Shown in pieces: positions 1-8,722 of a stretch of 64,000 bases of DNA (the stretch's first letter is position 1; each line of letters starts with the position of its first letter). The notes under the pieces were generated by a model. That model searched no databases, was not told the origin of the DNA, and worked only from the letters and a program-made list of their open reading frames with translations. Source of the DNA: Pantoea sp. A4 (lineage in GTDB: Bacteria; Pseudomonadota; Gammaproteobacteria; Enterobacterales; Enterobacteriaceae); NCBI RefSeq assembly GCF_000295955.2, contig NZ_ALXE01000048.1, forward strand, positions 1 to 64,000, read 5' to 3'. The position numbers and the translations under genes are program-made.

Positions 1-18
1 ATCCGGCCCCCGCAACCA
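1..18 (+). tRNA. 3' end of initiator tRNA-fMet (partial)
   Basis: The first 18 bases match the last 18 of the E. coli initiator tRNA: the 3' half of the T arm, the acceptor strand CCCCCGC, discriminator A and encoded CCA. The rest lies outside the window. In E. coli the metZWV fMet tRNA cluster lies next to amiC, so the position agrees. Only the 3' end is visible, so which copy this is cannot be told. Confidence 0.85.
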
Positions 19-24
19 ATCTTT

Positions 25-49
25 AAAGCACCTTAACGGGTGTTTTTTT
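25..49 (+). terminator. Terminator after the fMet tRNA
   Basis: A short CACC/GGTG stem followed by seven T residues begins seven bases after the tRNA CCA end. The stem is weak, but the T run and position fit an intrinsic terminator for the tRNA transcript. Confidence 0.55.
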
Positions 50-77
50 GTTTTTATCTTCCGTAAAACGGCGCAGC

Positions 78-1337
78 TTAGCGCTGTGCCAATGAAACCC
101 CGCTAGCAAAATACTCTTTTATCCCCTGCAAGATCGCTGTTGCCATCTGGTGTTGATAACGCGTGGTGCGTAATCGACGCTCCTCCTCCACGTTACTGAT
201 AAACGCCGTTTCCACCAGAATCGAGGGAATGTCCGGTGCTTTGAGTACCGCAAACCCTGCCTGATCCACCGTGCGCTTATGCAGATGGTTAATCTTACCG
301 ATATGCTTTAACACCGCATGACCAAACTTCAGGCTGTCATGGACGGTCTGGCGCTGCACCATATCAAACATCGTATGGTCGAGATAACGGTCGCCGCTCA
401 GACTGACGCCGCCAATCAAATCAGATTCATTCTGCGTCTGTGCCAGAAAACGCGCCGCCGCCGAGGTAGCACCTTTGGTCGAGAGTGCGAATACCGAAGA
501 ACCGCGTGCGGCACGACTGGTGAAAGCATCTGCATGGATTGAGACAAACAGATCGGCGCGCTGCGCGCGCGCTTTAGCTACCCGAACCCGTAACGGGATA
601 AACACGTCGTCGCTGCGGGTCATATAAGCTTTCATATTCGGCTCACTGGCAATCAGCTTTCGCAGTTGCAGTCCGATCTTCAGCACGATGTCTTTTTCAC
701 GCGTTTTGTATTTGCCGTGCGCACCGGGATCTTCGCCGCCATGGCCAGGATCGATCATGATCACCAGCGGCCGATCTCGCCCTGCTTTGCCTGGTAACGG
801 CGGCGGAACCAGGGCCTCCTTCTGCTCCAGCGCCCCCTGGTTATAGTCTTTCAGCAAAGCCAGCAGCGGATCGTCTTCGGTAGCCGCTGCTGACTGCTGC
901 GGATAAAGATCCACCACCAGACGATGACGAATCCCGGCAACCGGCTGGAGAGTAAACACTTTGGGGTCGACCGGCTTTTTCAGCTCCAGCACAATACGCA
1001 CCGTGTGGGCATCAAACTGCCCGACTCTGGCCGCCTGAATATAGGGATCATCCACGCGTACCAGCTTATCGACACCCCGCAGCACCGGATTGAGCTGGCT
1101 ATTTTCAATATCCACCACCAGCCGATTGGGCCCGGACAGCATAAACTGCTTGTACTGAAGGGGGACGCTGGATTCCAGTGTTAAACGTGAATAGGTTGAT
1201 GAAGGCCAGATGCGTACAGCCACAACATGACTACTGGCTGCCAGCCCCAGCGGACTGACACTCAGTAGCCATAATGCGCCGGTATACTTTAAAAACCGGC
1301 GTCGGGAGCAGCACTTATCTCTTGCACACATAGTCAT
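78..1337 (-). CDS. amiC: N-acetylmuramoyl-L-alanine amidase AmiC
   Basis: Periplasmic zinc amidase that cuts the bond between MurNAc and the stem peptide to split septal peptidoglycan during daughter-cell separation. In E. coli it is activated by NlpD. The 419-residue product starts with a twin-arginine signal (SRRRFLKYTGA, about residues 11-21, then a hydrophobic stretch ending near Ala-Ala). An AMIN domain follows (about 35-150), which targets the septum, then the Amidase_3 domain (about 190-410) with DPGHGGEDPG, SIHADAF and the late VETAFISN motif. Length and sequence agree with E. coli AmiC (417 residues). ATG at 1337 is used; an in-frame ATG six bases later is also possible. It is divergent from argA, as in E. 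coli. Confidence 0.96.
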   Translation of the reverse strand: MTMCARDKCCSRRRFLKYTGALWLLSVSPLGLAASSHVVAVRIWPSSTYSRLTLESSVPLQYKQFMLSGPNRLVVDIENSQLNPVLRGVDKLVRVDDPYIQAARVGQFDAHTVRIVLELKKPVDPKVFTLQPVAGIRHRLVVDLYPQQSAAATEDDPLLALLKDYNQGALEQKEALVPPPLPGKAGRDRPLVIMIDPGHGGEDPGAHGKYKTREKDIVLKIGLQLRKLIASEPNMKAYMTRSDDVFIPLRVRVAKARAQRADLFVSIHADAFTSRAARGSSVFALSTKGATSAAARFLAQTQNESDLIGGVSLSGDRYLDHTMFDMVQRQTVHDSLKFGHAVLKHIGKINHLHKRTVDQAGFAVLKAPDIPSILVETAFISNVEEERRLRTTRYQHQMATAILQGIKEYFASGVSLAQR

Positions 1338-1512
1338 CCACTACTGTATTGGGTAAATTTCAGTCATTTGCGAAAAAATGCGTCATCGCTTATTGCCTAC
1401 AAATGAGTAACAACTTCAGCTAACTCACAGATAATGCAGGCTATTAGTTACTTGTTCACCTAAAAAAAAGTAAATTTTCGTCAACATTGCCCCTTGCAAA
1501 ATGCGCGATAAA

Positions 1513-1547
1513 AGAATAAAAATACAAAAATTTCGAATAATCATTCA
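1513..1547 (+). promoter_or_regulatory. Tandem ARG boxes (ArgR operator) upstream of argA
   Basis: Two imperfect palindromes resemble the ArgR half-site pair TGAATnnnnATTCA: 1513-1526 (two mismatches) and 1534-1547 (one mismatch). Their centres are 21 bp apart, the spacing typical of paired ARG boxes bound by hexameric ArgR with arginine. They end 13 bases before the argA start, so repression at the promoter or start of transcription is the likely mode. The assignment is by consensus reading only. Confidence 0.7.
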
Positions 1548-1560
1548 CTGAGGATTTGCC

Positions 1561-2889
1561 GTGAAGGAACGTAGTACCGAACTGGTTCAGGGCTTTCGCC
1601 ATACCGTTCCCTATATCAATGCGCATCGGGACAAAACGTTTGTCATCATGCTGAGTGGCGAAGCGATCGAACACGAGAACTTCTCTACCATCATTAATGA
1701 TATTGGTCTCCTTCACAGCCTTGGTATCCGTCTGGTGGTGGTCTACGGCGCTCGCCCACAGATCGATGCCAGCATGGCGGATCGTCAGTTGGAACCGGTT
1801 TACCACAAACACACGCGCGTCACAGACAGCCAGTCGCTGGAGCTGGTCAAGCAGGCCGCAGGCAGATTGCAGCTCGATATCACGGCACGCCTGTCGATGA
1901 GCCTGAATAACACCCCACTTCAGGGCGCGCACATTAATGTCGTCAGCGGTAACTTCATTATCTCCCAACCATTGGGCGTGGATGATGGCGTTGACTACTG
2001 TCACAGTGGCCGCATTCGCCGTATCGATGAAGAGGCGATTCACCGTCAGCTGGATAATGACGCCATCGTCCTGATTGGCCCGGTTGCCGTTTCCGTGACC
2101 GGCGAAAGCTTTAATCTGACGTCAGAAGAGATAGCGACCCAGGTCGCGATTAAGCTAAAAGCGGAGAAAATGATTGGCTTCTGCGCCGAACAGGGTGTGA
2201 CCAATCGGGAAGGACAGATCGTGTCTGAGCTGTTCCCTAACGAAGCACAGCAGCGCATTGATGAGATGGAAGGCGAAGGCGATTACCTCTCTGAGCCCGT
2301 CCGCTTCCTGCGCGGTGCCGTAAAGGCCTGCCGCAGTGGCGTACGTCGTAGCCACCTGATCAGCTATCAGGAAGATGGCACGCTGATTCAGGAGCTGTTC
2401 TCACGCGATGGCATCGGCACCCAGATTGTCATGGAGTCGGCGGAACAGATTCGCCGCGCCACCATCAACGATATTGGCGGAATTCTTGAGCTGATCCGCC
2501 CACTGGAGCAACAGGGTATCCTGGTGCGCCGTTCACGTGAGCAGTTAGAGATGGAGATCGATAAGTTCACCATCATCGAGCGCGATAATCTGACCATTGC
2601 TTGCGCTGCGCTCTATCCGTTCCCGGAAGAGAAGATTGGCGAGATGGCCTGCGTGGCGGTTCATCCTGACTATCGTAGCTCCTCCCGTGGCGAACTGCTG
2701 CTTCAGCGCGTGGCGCTACAGGCGAAACAGATGGGGCTGAGAAAGCTGTTTGTGTTAACCACACGCAGCATTCACTGGTTCCAGGAGCGTGGCTTCACGC
2801 CGGTTGAAATTGAGTCTCTGCCAGAGAGCAAAAAGAAAATGTATAACTATCAGCGCCGGTCTAAAGTTCTGATGGCAGACCTGACCTGA
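1561..2889 (+). CDS. argA: N-acetylglutamate synthase ArgA
   Basis: Catalyses acetyl-CoA + L-glutamate to N-acetylglutamate, the first committed and arginine-inhibited step of arginine biosynthesis. The 442-residue protein has an N-terminal amino-acid-kinase-like fold (about 20-285, with VVVYGARPQID and the arginine-sensing region) and a C-terminal GNAT acetyltransferase domain (about 295-435, with VAVHPDYRSSSRGE as the acetyl-CoA loop). It aligns end to end with E. coli ArgA. The start is GTG at 1561, preceded by a GAGGA Shine-Dalgarno. ARG boxes lie just upstream. In E. coli the next genes are recD and recB; here a terminator and then ptrA follow directly. Confidence 0.97.
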   Translation: MKERSTELVQGFRHTVPYINAHRDKTFVIMLSGEAIEHENFSTIINDIGLLHSLGIRLVVVYGARPQIDASMADRQLEPVYHKHTRVTDSQSLELVKQAAGRLQLDITARLSMSLNNTPLQGAHINVVSGNFIISQPLGVDDGVDYCHSGRIRRIDEEAIHRQLDNDAIVLIGPVAVSVTGESFNLTSEEIATQVAIKLKAEKMIGFCAEQGVTNREGQIVSELFPNEAQQRIDEMEGEGDYLSEPVRFLRGAVKACRSGVRRSHLISYQEDGTLIQELFSRDGIGTQIVMESAEQIRRATINDIGGILELIRPLEQQGILVRRSREQLEMEIDKFTIIERDNLTIACAALYPFPEEKIGEMACVAVHPDYRSSSRGELLLQRVALQAKQMGLRKLFVLTTRSIHWFQERGFTPVEIESLPESKKKMYNYQRRSKVLMADLT

Positions 2890-2958
2890 TTAGCATGCAG
2901 TAGCTGCACCGCCTGCACTCCGGCCATGTTCAACCGTTACTGCTCAAGGCATCTAATG

Positions 2959-2991
2959 AAAAAAGCCCCTCACTGTTGAGGGGCTTTTTTT
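2959..2991. terminator. Bidirectional terminator between argA and ptrA
   Basis: A nine-base-pair stem (AGCCCCTCA/TGAGGGGCT) sits between a run of A on the left and a run of T on the right. It can therefore terminate argA on the + strand and ptrA on the - strand. The two genes converge on it. Confidence 0.9.
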
Positions 2992-3000
2992 GTGCTCTGT

Positions 3001-5889
3001 TTACTGCACTCCGCTCTGCAACGGCAGAGACTTTTGCAAATTCGTCACCGACTGCCAGGTTTTCCATCCCGGCTGATGCGCATACTCAGTGGTGGATGCA
3101 TTGCCAGAGATTTGCGATGTGATCGCCATTCCCTCTTGTTTCATCACCGCCTGATTAAAGAAGTGAGCCAGGGAAACCGGCGTCAGCTTCTCGATTTGCG
3201 CAATCACTTTCTGCCGGGTATCAAACTGGTAGTTCTGTCGAGTGAAGTCACGGCTGTAGCGCCCCGCTTCTTCATCCAGGGTTTGCGGCCGCTGGCTCAG
3301 ATCGTTAATCATCGCCTGCTGGTACTGTGCAAAGTCGCTCGGCTTCATCTCGCGCAGACGTTTTTCTGCCTGCGGATAGAAAGCCTGATAGCGTTTCAGC
3401 AGATAGGCCGGTTGCTGCGTATTACTTTGCAACAGGAAACCAATCCCCCACTGTCTGCCTACTGGCATCTGGAAAGCAAAGACGGCATAACCTAACTGTT
3501 CCTGAGTACGTAACTGGCTGTAGAACCACGGTTGAACAATCTGGCTTAACAGGGTGCTGTTGGCCATACTTTGGTACTCACTGTAGCCCAGCGGAATGTA
3601 CAGTGCCGCCAGCGCGGAGTCAGTGCTACTGCCTGCTTTCTCCAGATTCGCTTTGACCGGATGTTTAAACGCCACATACCGACTGTGCCAGTTCGCGTCT
3701 TGCTGGATCGCCAACTGTTGCGTCAGCGAGTGACCGAGTTTTTCGACCTCTGCCGCACTGAGGTTTCCCACCACCATCATTTCCGGCGTGGCATCACGGA
3801 GCAGGCTGTCACGGTAGGCCATAACCTGTTGCAGGGTCATGCTTTTTACCAGCTGACGCCGCGTATCACGTTGGGTATAGGGCACCTGAGAAACCAGTTG
3901 CAGCGGTTCAACCGCTTGTTCGTAGGCTTTGCCTTTGTCGGCGGCATCCAACCGCTCCAGATACCAGGACTTAGCCTGCTCAAGCTGCGTTTCAGTTGGC
4001 GTAAAACCGGCATAGCCTTCAATCAGTTTCTGGAACAGCGCAGGTAAGCGCTGCGTAAAGCCGCTGGCATTAAACACTAATCCTTCGTCTTCGCTGGTCG
4101 AGAAACTAATCCCCCCCACCGAGGCCTGAGAACTCAGCTGATCCAGCGCCAGGCTCGACAAATAGTCATTCAGCCCAAACAGCACCTGCTGTTGTGCATC
4201 ACTGATAGCCCCTTTGTTACGCAGGGCCAGCGTAATGGTTGCCTTGGGTTCACTGGCATAATACTGACTTGGCATCCAGTAGAGCCGGATAGGATCGTTG
4301 CTTTTCAGCCGTTCCGGGTGGGCATATTTTTTGCCGTCCTGTGGGATCAGGCTGAAATCGTCCGGGATGTAGGGATTCAGCTCCGGCAAAGAGAGAGTGA
4401 TTTGGCTGGCACGCTGCTGCCAATCGGCAAAGGTGGCAGCGGGAATACGGTCAACCTCATACGGTGCATGGACAAAATAAGCCTCTTTGTTGTGCGGTTC
4501 ATCCGGGCTGATGTACCAGAGGCGCACGTTCTGCGGCGTCAGTTCCGCCAGGCGGCTCTGAATAGCCGCGGGGTCCCACTGGTCTGCCAGGTAGGGAGCA
4601 TCGAGGGTGTGGGCGATTGGCGTACGCAGCATGGTATCTGCCAGCCACGAAATATAGTCCATATCGCGCGTAATAGAGGGGTAGCGGAAATCCAGCGCCA
4701 GCACATGGGAAACTTCATCAAAATAGTGCTGGTCAATGCCCTGCTGCTGTAACAGATGCAGGTAGCTGAAAATGGCCGCCACCACTTCGTCCCGTTGCGC
4801 CAGACCTTTATCCGTCAACGAAACCGAGATAGCAAACACGCCACTGCTGCGGTTGGTCATCGGATCGGCACCCGCGTTAATACCATCCGCCAGCCCCTGC
4901 TTTTGCAGCCAGTCTGACAGCGTATTTTTACTGCGATTACCAATCAGGTAGCTAATCAGCGTATCGGTTTTACTGCGGAACCGGTCGCTGTCATTCGCAA
5001 TACGAAACTCCAGTCGCAGCTGCTTACGCGGCTGGGCAGGCACATAGTGAATGATGATGCCTTTCTGCGCATCGGTCACCACTGGCACGGTAATCGCAGG
5101 CACTGTGGCATTGTGATTAGGCACGCGGCCAAAGGTTTGTACCGCAATGGCGGCCATTTCTGGCAGTGGCTTGTTACTGTAAATCACCGCTTTCATCAGG
5201 TTGGCGGAGTAGTGCTGATGATAAAAATCCACCAGCGCCTGATGCAGATTACTACCCGGTTTATCGCTCAGCGTCTCTAAGTTACCCCCGGAATAGCGGG
5301 AACCTGGGTGGGCAGGATTGAGGGTTTCAGCACCGACCTGCGCCATGCGCAGCCCGTCGCGTGAGCGCGCCATGGTCAGTTCGGCATTCACCGCATTGCG
5401 TTCTTTATCCGCATTGGCTGGATCGAGCAGCGGCTCAGCAATGGCATCGGCCAGTCTGTCGACTGCGGGCATTAACGCGTCATTTTCTACTTCAAGGTAA
5501 AAAGCGGTGCGATAAGAAGCCGTGCTGGCATTGTGGCTCCCGCCGTGTTTCTTGAGGAACTCCGAAAAGTTTTCCGGCTCTGGATAGCGTTTTGATCCCA
5601 TCAGGATCATATGTTCGAGGTAGTGGGCCAGGCCCAGTTGCTGATCGGGGTCGTCCAGCGAGCCAATGGGTAGAGTGAGAGCCGCCAGCGCTTTCTGCGC
5701 CGCACTGTCAGAAACCAGCAAGACCGTCATGCCGTTATCCAGCGTAATCGCCTGATACTGCCGCGGATCTTTCTCACTCTTGTGGATGATTTCATTCACA
5801 GGCTGCCAGCCTGCATCGTTTTGTGCTTGCGCACCGATCGCCGTCAGGCTCAGCACTATCGCTACCAGCCAGCTTGCGTATTTATGCAT
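3001..5889 (-). CDS. ptrA: Protease III (pitrilysin) PtrA
   Basis: Periplasmic zinc endopeptidase of family M16 that degrades small peptides such as insulin fragments. The 962-residue product carries a Sec signal peptide (about 1-22, ending AQA) and the inverted zinc motif HxxEH at residues 89-93 (HYLEH), with the further glutamate expected in NAVNAELTMARSRDG. The paired M16 halves follow to the C-terminus, matching the length of E. coli PtrA (962). The ATG at 5889 has an AAGGTG Shine-Dalgarno. In E. coli ptrA lies inside recC-ptrA-recB-recD; here it stands alone, with only 153 bp to ppdC and a terminator to argA. Confidence 0.96.
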   Translation of the reverse strand: MHKYASWLVAIVLSLTAIGAQAQNDAGWQPVNEIIHKSEKDPRQYQAITLDNGMTVLLVSDSAAQKALAALTLPIGSLDDPDQQLGLAHYLEHMILMGSKRYPEPENFSEFLKKHGGSHNASTASYRTAFYLEVENDALMPAVDRLADAIAEPLLDPANADKERNAVNAELTMARSRDGLRMAQVGAETLNPAHPGSRYSGGNLETLSDKPGSNLHQALVDFYHQHYSANLMKAVIYSNKPLPEMAAIAVQTFGRVPNHNATVPAITVPVVTDAQKGIIIHYVPAQPRKQLRLEFRIANDSDRFRSKTDTLISYLIGNRSKNTLSDWLQKQGLADGINAGADPMTNRSSGVFAISVSLTDKGLAQRDEVVAAIFSYLHLLQQQGIDQHYFDEVSHVLALDFRYPSITRDMDYISWLADTMLRTPIAHTLDAPYLADQWDPAAIQSRLAELTPQNVRLWYISPDEPHNKEAYFVHAPYEVDRIPAATFADWQQRASQITLSLPELNPYIPDDFSLIPQDGKKYAHPERLKSNDPIRLYWMPSQYYASEPKATITLALRNKGAISDAQQQVLFGLNDYLSSLALDQLSSQASVGGISFSTSEDEGLVFNASGFTQRLPALFQKLIEGYAGFTPTETQLEQAKSWYLERLDAADKGKAYEQAVEPLQLVSQVPYTQRDTRRQLVKSMTLQQVMAYRDSLLRDATPEMMVVGNLSAAEVEKLGHSLTQQLAIQQDANWHSRYVAFKHPVKANLEKAGSSTDSALAALYIPLGYSEYQSMANSTLLSQIVQPWFYSQLRTQEQLGYAVFAFQMPVGRQWGIGFLLQSNTQQPAYLLKRYQAFYPQAEKRLREMKPSDFAQYQQAMINDLSQRPQTLDEEAGRYSRDFTRQNYQFDTRQKVIAQIEKLTPVSLAHFFNQAVMKQEGMAITSQISGNASTTEYAHQPGWKTWQSVTNLQKSLPLQSGVQ

Positions 5890-6042
5890 CTAATCACCTT
5901 GTCTTCTCTCTAACGGTAGCCGCTGGCGCATCCTGTGCACCTTATATTCAGCAACCGTCCTACTGCCTGCTATGCATCATCTTCACTCACTCACCGCCTT
6001 TAATACTGGCGATGAGCAACCCAATCACTCTACCTTGTCTCC

Positions 6043-6345
6043 TCAGGGATCGGAATAACGTAGCCACGTCAGCGTGCTTTCACGTTGCATTCCTCCCGAT
6101 ACGGTCACAGTTTCCCGACGGCAGGGGGCGTAACCCGGCTCAGTCACCACGTGGCTGCGCCAGCCTGCTGTTTCATGGCCCAGTAGACGGTCTGCAGCTA
6201 CCTGCCCTGCTTCGCGCTGTAAGCGTTGCTGCACAAACCCCTGACTTAGCGCGCGGTGGTATCCCAACAACGCACTGACGCTTAGCGCCATCAGCAACAG
6301 GGCAAACAGCAATTCGGGCAAGCTAAACCCACGTTCACTGTGCAT
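6043..6345 (-). CDS. ppdC: Pseudopilin-like prepilin peptidase-dependent protein PpdC
   Basis: Small type IV pilin-like protein, last gene of the ppdA-ppdB-ygdB-ppdC cluster. The short leader MHSERGF precedes the prepilin peptidase site and a hydrophobic N-terminal helix (SLPELLFALLLMALSVSALLG). The remainder is a short soluble domain. About 100 residues, close to E. coli PpdC (107). The ATG at 6345 gives a normal leader; a GTG at 6354 is the alternative. It overlaps the end of ygdB by 11 bp. In E. coli recC follows directly downstream; no recC sequence is seen here. Role is presumed: minor pseudopilins of a type II or IV-like machine. Confidence 0.85.
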   Translation of the reverse strand: MHSERGFSLPELLFALLLMALSVSALLGYHRALSQGFVQQRLQREAGQVAADRLLGHETAGWRSHVVTEPGYAPCRRETVTVSGGMQRESTLTWLRYSDP

Positions 6346-6745
6346 CTGGCTCACACCCCTGGCTTAGCGGACAGTAATCAATCCAGCCGTGCGGTAAACG
6401 GCTGATTTTTCCCTGTTGCCAACTGACCCAACGCCACAGCTGCAACTCACTGTTTACGCCCCGGCCTTGCAGCAAAAACCGCTGGTCTTTCACATGGCGC
6501 AGGCAGCTTTGCCACCCCGCTGTTGTGTCTTGCTGACATACCCAGCCCACGCTCTGCGGCCAGGTAAGATGTTCTGCCCATACCAGCGCGGACTGCGCTT
6601 GCCAAAATGCCGCTATCCGCTGGCGGTCATCCACGACGGTGGACATCCCCTGCTCCAGTAATAACCGGCTAAAGTGCAGAGTGCCAGCGCCCATCAGCAG
6701 CACCATCACGACCATCATCAAGGCACTGCTGCCTTGTTGTTTCAT
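6335..6745 (-). CDS. ygdB: YgdB family pseudopilin-associated protein
   Basis: 136-residue protein matching E. coli YgdB (135) in length and position. The N-terminus MKQQGSSALMMVVMVLLMGAG resembles the PilX/GspK type of minor pilin, with a hydrophobic helix right after a short basic leader. Two or three cysteines follow (WVCQQ, QSCLRH, YCPLSQGCE). The start at 6745 overlaps the ppdB stop as ATGA, indicating translational coupling. Function is not established beyond co-occurrence with the ppd genes. Confidence 0.85.
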   Translation of the reverse strand: MKQQGSSALMMVVMVLLMGAGTLHFSRLLLEQGMSTVVDDRQRIAAFWQAQSALVWAEHLTWPQSVGWVCQQDTTAGWQSCLRHVKDQRFLLQGRGVNSELQLWRWVSWQQGKISRLPHGWIDYCPLSQGCEPDAQ

Positions 6746-7275
6746 GGGTTTTCCCTCAGCACCCAGCGTTGTGCCGTGACCTGCTGCTGCCCGGACTGGA
6801 GCGTCAGGGATAAGTGAACTTGCGCCCCCCTCTGCTCGACGCCAAACGCCTGCACCGTCATGAAAGCGGGGTCGGTAACACGCTCCCAGCCATTGCCCTG
6901 ACACTGTGAGACACCACGTTGCGCCTCAAGTTGCTGCTGACGCAACCGCCAGCCAAAATAGTCACTCGCGGCATGCTGTGGCCCTTCCCAACGCCCATTG
7001 CTGTTGTCATCCCAGCGCAATAAGAGACAGCGGCCACTGTCCGCGATGGTTAACGCCGGACCGGTACAATTACCATTGCAGTAACCCGATCGCCGTACCG
7101 CCTTTTCCAGCGCCAGCAGGAGCAGCTGCGCTTCCTGATAAAGCTGCGCCCGCTGAACCATGCGCGCATTCTCCTGCAATAACAGCGGTAAAAAGCGCCC
7201 GGCAGCCAGCAATAAAATCGCACTGAGTGCCAGCGCGACCAGGACTTCAGTGAGCGTGAATCCACACTGTTTCAT
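6742..7275 (-). CDS. ppdB: Pseudopilin-like prepilin peptidase-dependent protein PpdB
   Basis: About 177 residues. The leader MKQCG is followed by FTLTEVLVALALSAILLLAAG, the classical prepilin cleavage site and N-methylated helix with Glu at +5. This resembles the PilW/GspJ class of minor pilins. Cysteines at YCNGNCTG may form a disulphide. The ATG at 7275 was chosen because it gives a normal short leader and overlaps the ppdA stop as ATGA; the ORF extends upstream without pilin features. Confidence 0.86.
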   Translation of the reverse strand: MKQCGFTLTEVLVALALSAILLLAAGRFLPLLLQENARMVQRAQLYQEAQLLLLALEKAVRRSGYCNGNCTGPALTIADSGRCLLLRWDDNSNGRWEGPQHAASDYFGWRLRQQQLEAQRGVSQCQGNGWERVTDPAFMTVQAFGVEQRGAQVHLSLTLQSGQQQVTAQRWVLRENP

Positions 7276-7736
7276 TCGCAGCCCGCCTCTTTCGGTTGGC
7301 ACAGCCTTACGCGCCCCCGCACTGAAATCACTACCCGTACCCGCCCGGCTGGGTTACTGAGTTCGATGTGGCCTGCTTTGGCCGTATCGCGCAGCCCATA
7401 AAAACCGGGTTCACCCCGCAGAGACTCAAGCCGAATGTCGTTAAAAGCCGGGATAAAATGGTGACGTGAGGGCTGATGGCATCCCTGTTGCCTTGCCCCT
7501 ACGCCAATGCACCAGGGGGTTCCAGGTTCGCTCCACACGGTCAGATCCCGATTCAGTGCGTTGGCTTCCGCGCGCAGGCGTAGCAGCCAGGCCTGTAGCT
7601 GCTGGGCGGTTTGTTTGAGCTGCTGCTGCTGTTGCCAACGCTGCCAGCCGTGCATCCCGCTGGTGCTGAGAACGGCAATGATGGCGACCACAACCAGCAG
7701 TTCCAGTAAGGTAAATCCCTGATGTGTATTTTTCAT
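7272..7736 (-). CDS. ppdA: Pseudopilin-like prepilin peptidase-dependent protein PpdA
   Basis: First gene of the pseudopilin cluster, 154 residues (E. coli PpdA is 156). MKNTHQG precedes the prepilin peptidase site and FTLLELLVVVAIIAVLSTSG, with Glu at +5 of the mature form. The rest resembles GspH/FimT-type minor pilins. The ORF runs 58 codons further upstream, but the ATG at 7736 gives the normal pilin leader. The downstream genes are coupled through ATGA overlaps. The processing enzyme (a prepilin peptidase) is not in the window. Confidence 0.87.
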   Translation of the reverse strand: MKNTHQGFTLLELLVVVAIIAVLSTSGMHGWQRWQQQQQLKQTAQQLQAWLLRLRAEANALNRDLTVWSEPGTPWCIGVGARQQGCHQPSRHHFIPAFNDIRLESLRGEPGFYGLRDTAKAGHIELSNPAGRVRVVISVRGRVRLCQPKEAGCE

Positions 7737-7877
7737 GCAGGAAGCATGACAGGAGGGCATTTGCCCGACCAGAGACGTTACACCAGCGCGGAAACGGGTT
7801 AACAAAGTTTCCGCGTCGTTGCGCAGCTCTTGCCCCTCATCTGGGAGCGGCTTCGCAGTAACCTTCAGGCAACAGGC

Positions 7878-7907
7878 AAAAAAAAACGCCCCACAGAGGG
7901 ACGTTTT
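7878..7907 (-). terminator. Terminator downstream of thyA
   Basis: On the - strand a G/C-rich hairpin (CGTCCC...GGGGCG type, with a mismatch) is followed by nine T residues. It lies just after the thyA stop and before the ppdA leader region, so it likely separates thyA from the pseudopilin cluster. Confidence 0.75.
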
Positions 7908-7927
7908 CACTGACTGGCGAGAGACCG

Positions 7928-8722
7928 TTAAATCGCAACCGGTGCCTTGATGGCAGGATGCGGATCGTAACCTTCAATCTCGAAGTCTTCAAAACGGTAA
8001 TCAAACAGCGAAGCGGGTTTGCGTTTAATCACCAGTTTTGGCAGCGGACGCGGCTCACGTGTTAATTGCAGCTGCGTCTGTTCCATGTGGTTGTTGTAGA
8101 GGTGTGTATCCCCTCCCGTCCAGACGAAATCACCCACTTCCAGCGAGCACTGCTGTGCCACCATATGCACCAGCAGCGCATAACTGGCGATGTTAAACGG
8201 CAAGCCGAGGAACACATCGCACGAACGCTGATAAAGCTGGCAAGAGAGTTTGCCATCGGCAACGTAGAACTGGAAAAACGCATGGCACGGTGCCAGTGCC
8301 ATCTGATCCAACTCACCTACGTTCCACGCGGAAACAATAATGCGGCGCGAATCCGGGTCACTTTTCAGTTGCTCAATCACCCGGCTCAGCTGGTCGATTT
8401 TCTCGCCGTCAGGCGCGCCCCAGCTTCGCCACTGCTTGCCATACACCGGACCCAAATCGCCGTTCTCGTCCGCCCACTCATCCCAAATCGTCACCTTGTT
8501 CTCTTTCAGGTAACCGATGTTGGTTTCACCGTTCAGGAACCACAGCAGCTCATGAATAATCGAGCGTACGTGACACTTTTTGGTGGTGACCAGCGGAAAA
8601 CCTTCTTGCAGGTTGAAACGCATCTGGTAGCCGAAAACGGAGAGCGTACCGGTGCCGGTACGGTCTGATTTTTGCGTGCCCTGCGCCAGTACATGGCGCA
8701 TCAGGTCTTGATACTGCTTCAT
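7928..8722 (-). CDS. thyA: Thymidylate synthase ThyA
   Basis: Cytoplasmic enzyme converting dUMP to dTMP with 5,10-methylenetetrahydrofolate as carbon and hydride donor. 264 residues, the standard length. The nucleophile is Cys146 in MALAPCHAFFQF; the phosphate-binding arginines lie in SDPDSRRIIVSAWN, and GGDTHLYNNH is also present. The start ATG at 8722 overlaps the lgt stop by one base (TAATG), so the two are translated as a coupled pair, as in E. coli, where thyA transcription comes from upstream of lgt. Confidence 0.98.
   Translation of the reverse strand: MKQYQDLMRHVLAQGTQKSDRTGTGTLSVFGYQMRFNLQEGFPLVTTKKCHVRSIIHELLWFLNGETNIGYLKENKVTIWDEWADENGDLGPVYGKQWRSWGAPDGEKIDQLSRVIEQLKSDPDSRRIIVSAWNVGELDQMALAPCHAFFQFYVADGKLSCQLYQRSCDVFLGLPFNIASYALLVHMVAQQCSLEVGDFVWTGGDTHLYNNHMEQTQLQLTREPRPLPKLVIKRKPASLFDYRFEDFEIEGYDPHPAIKAPVAI

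Noticed and set aside
1456..2043. 195-codon ORF antisense to argA
   Set aside because: Shadow of the strongly conserved argA coding sequence; antisense ORFs of this size are common in GC-rich genes.
2890..3000. Remnants of recD between argA and ptrA
   Set aside because: Only about 70 bp without similarity plus a terminator; no recD-like reading frame on either strand.
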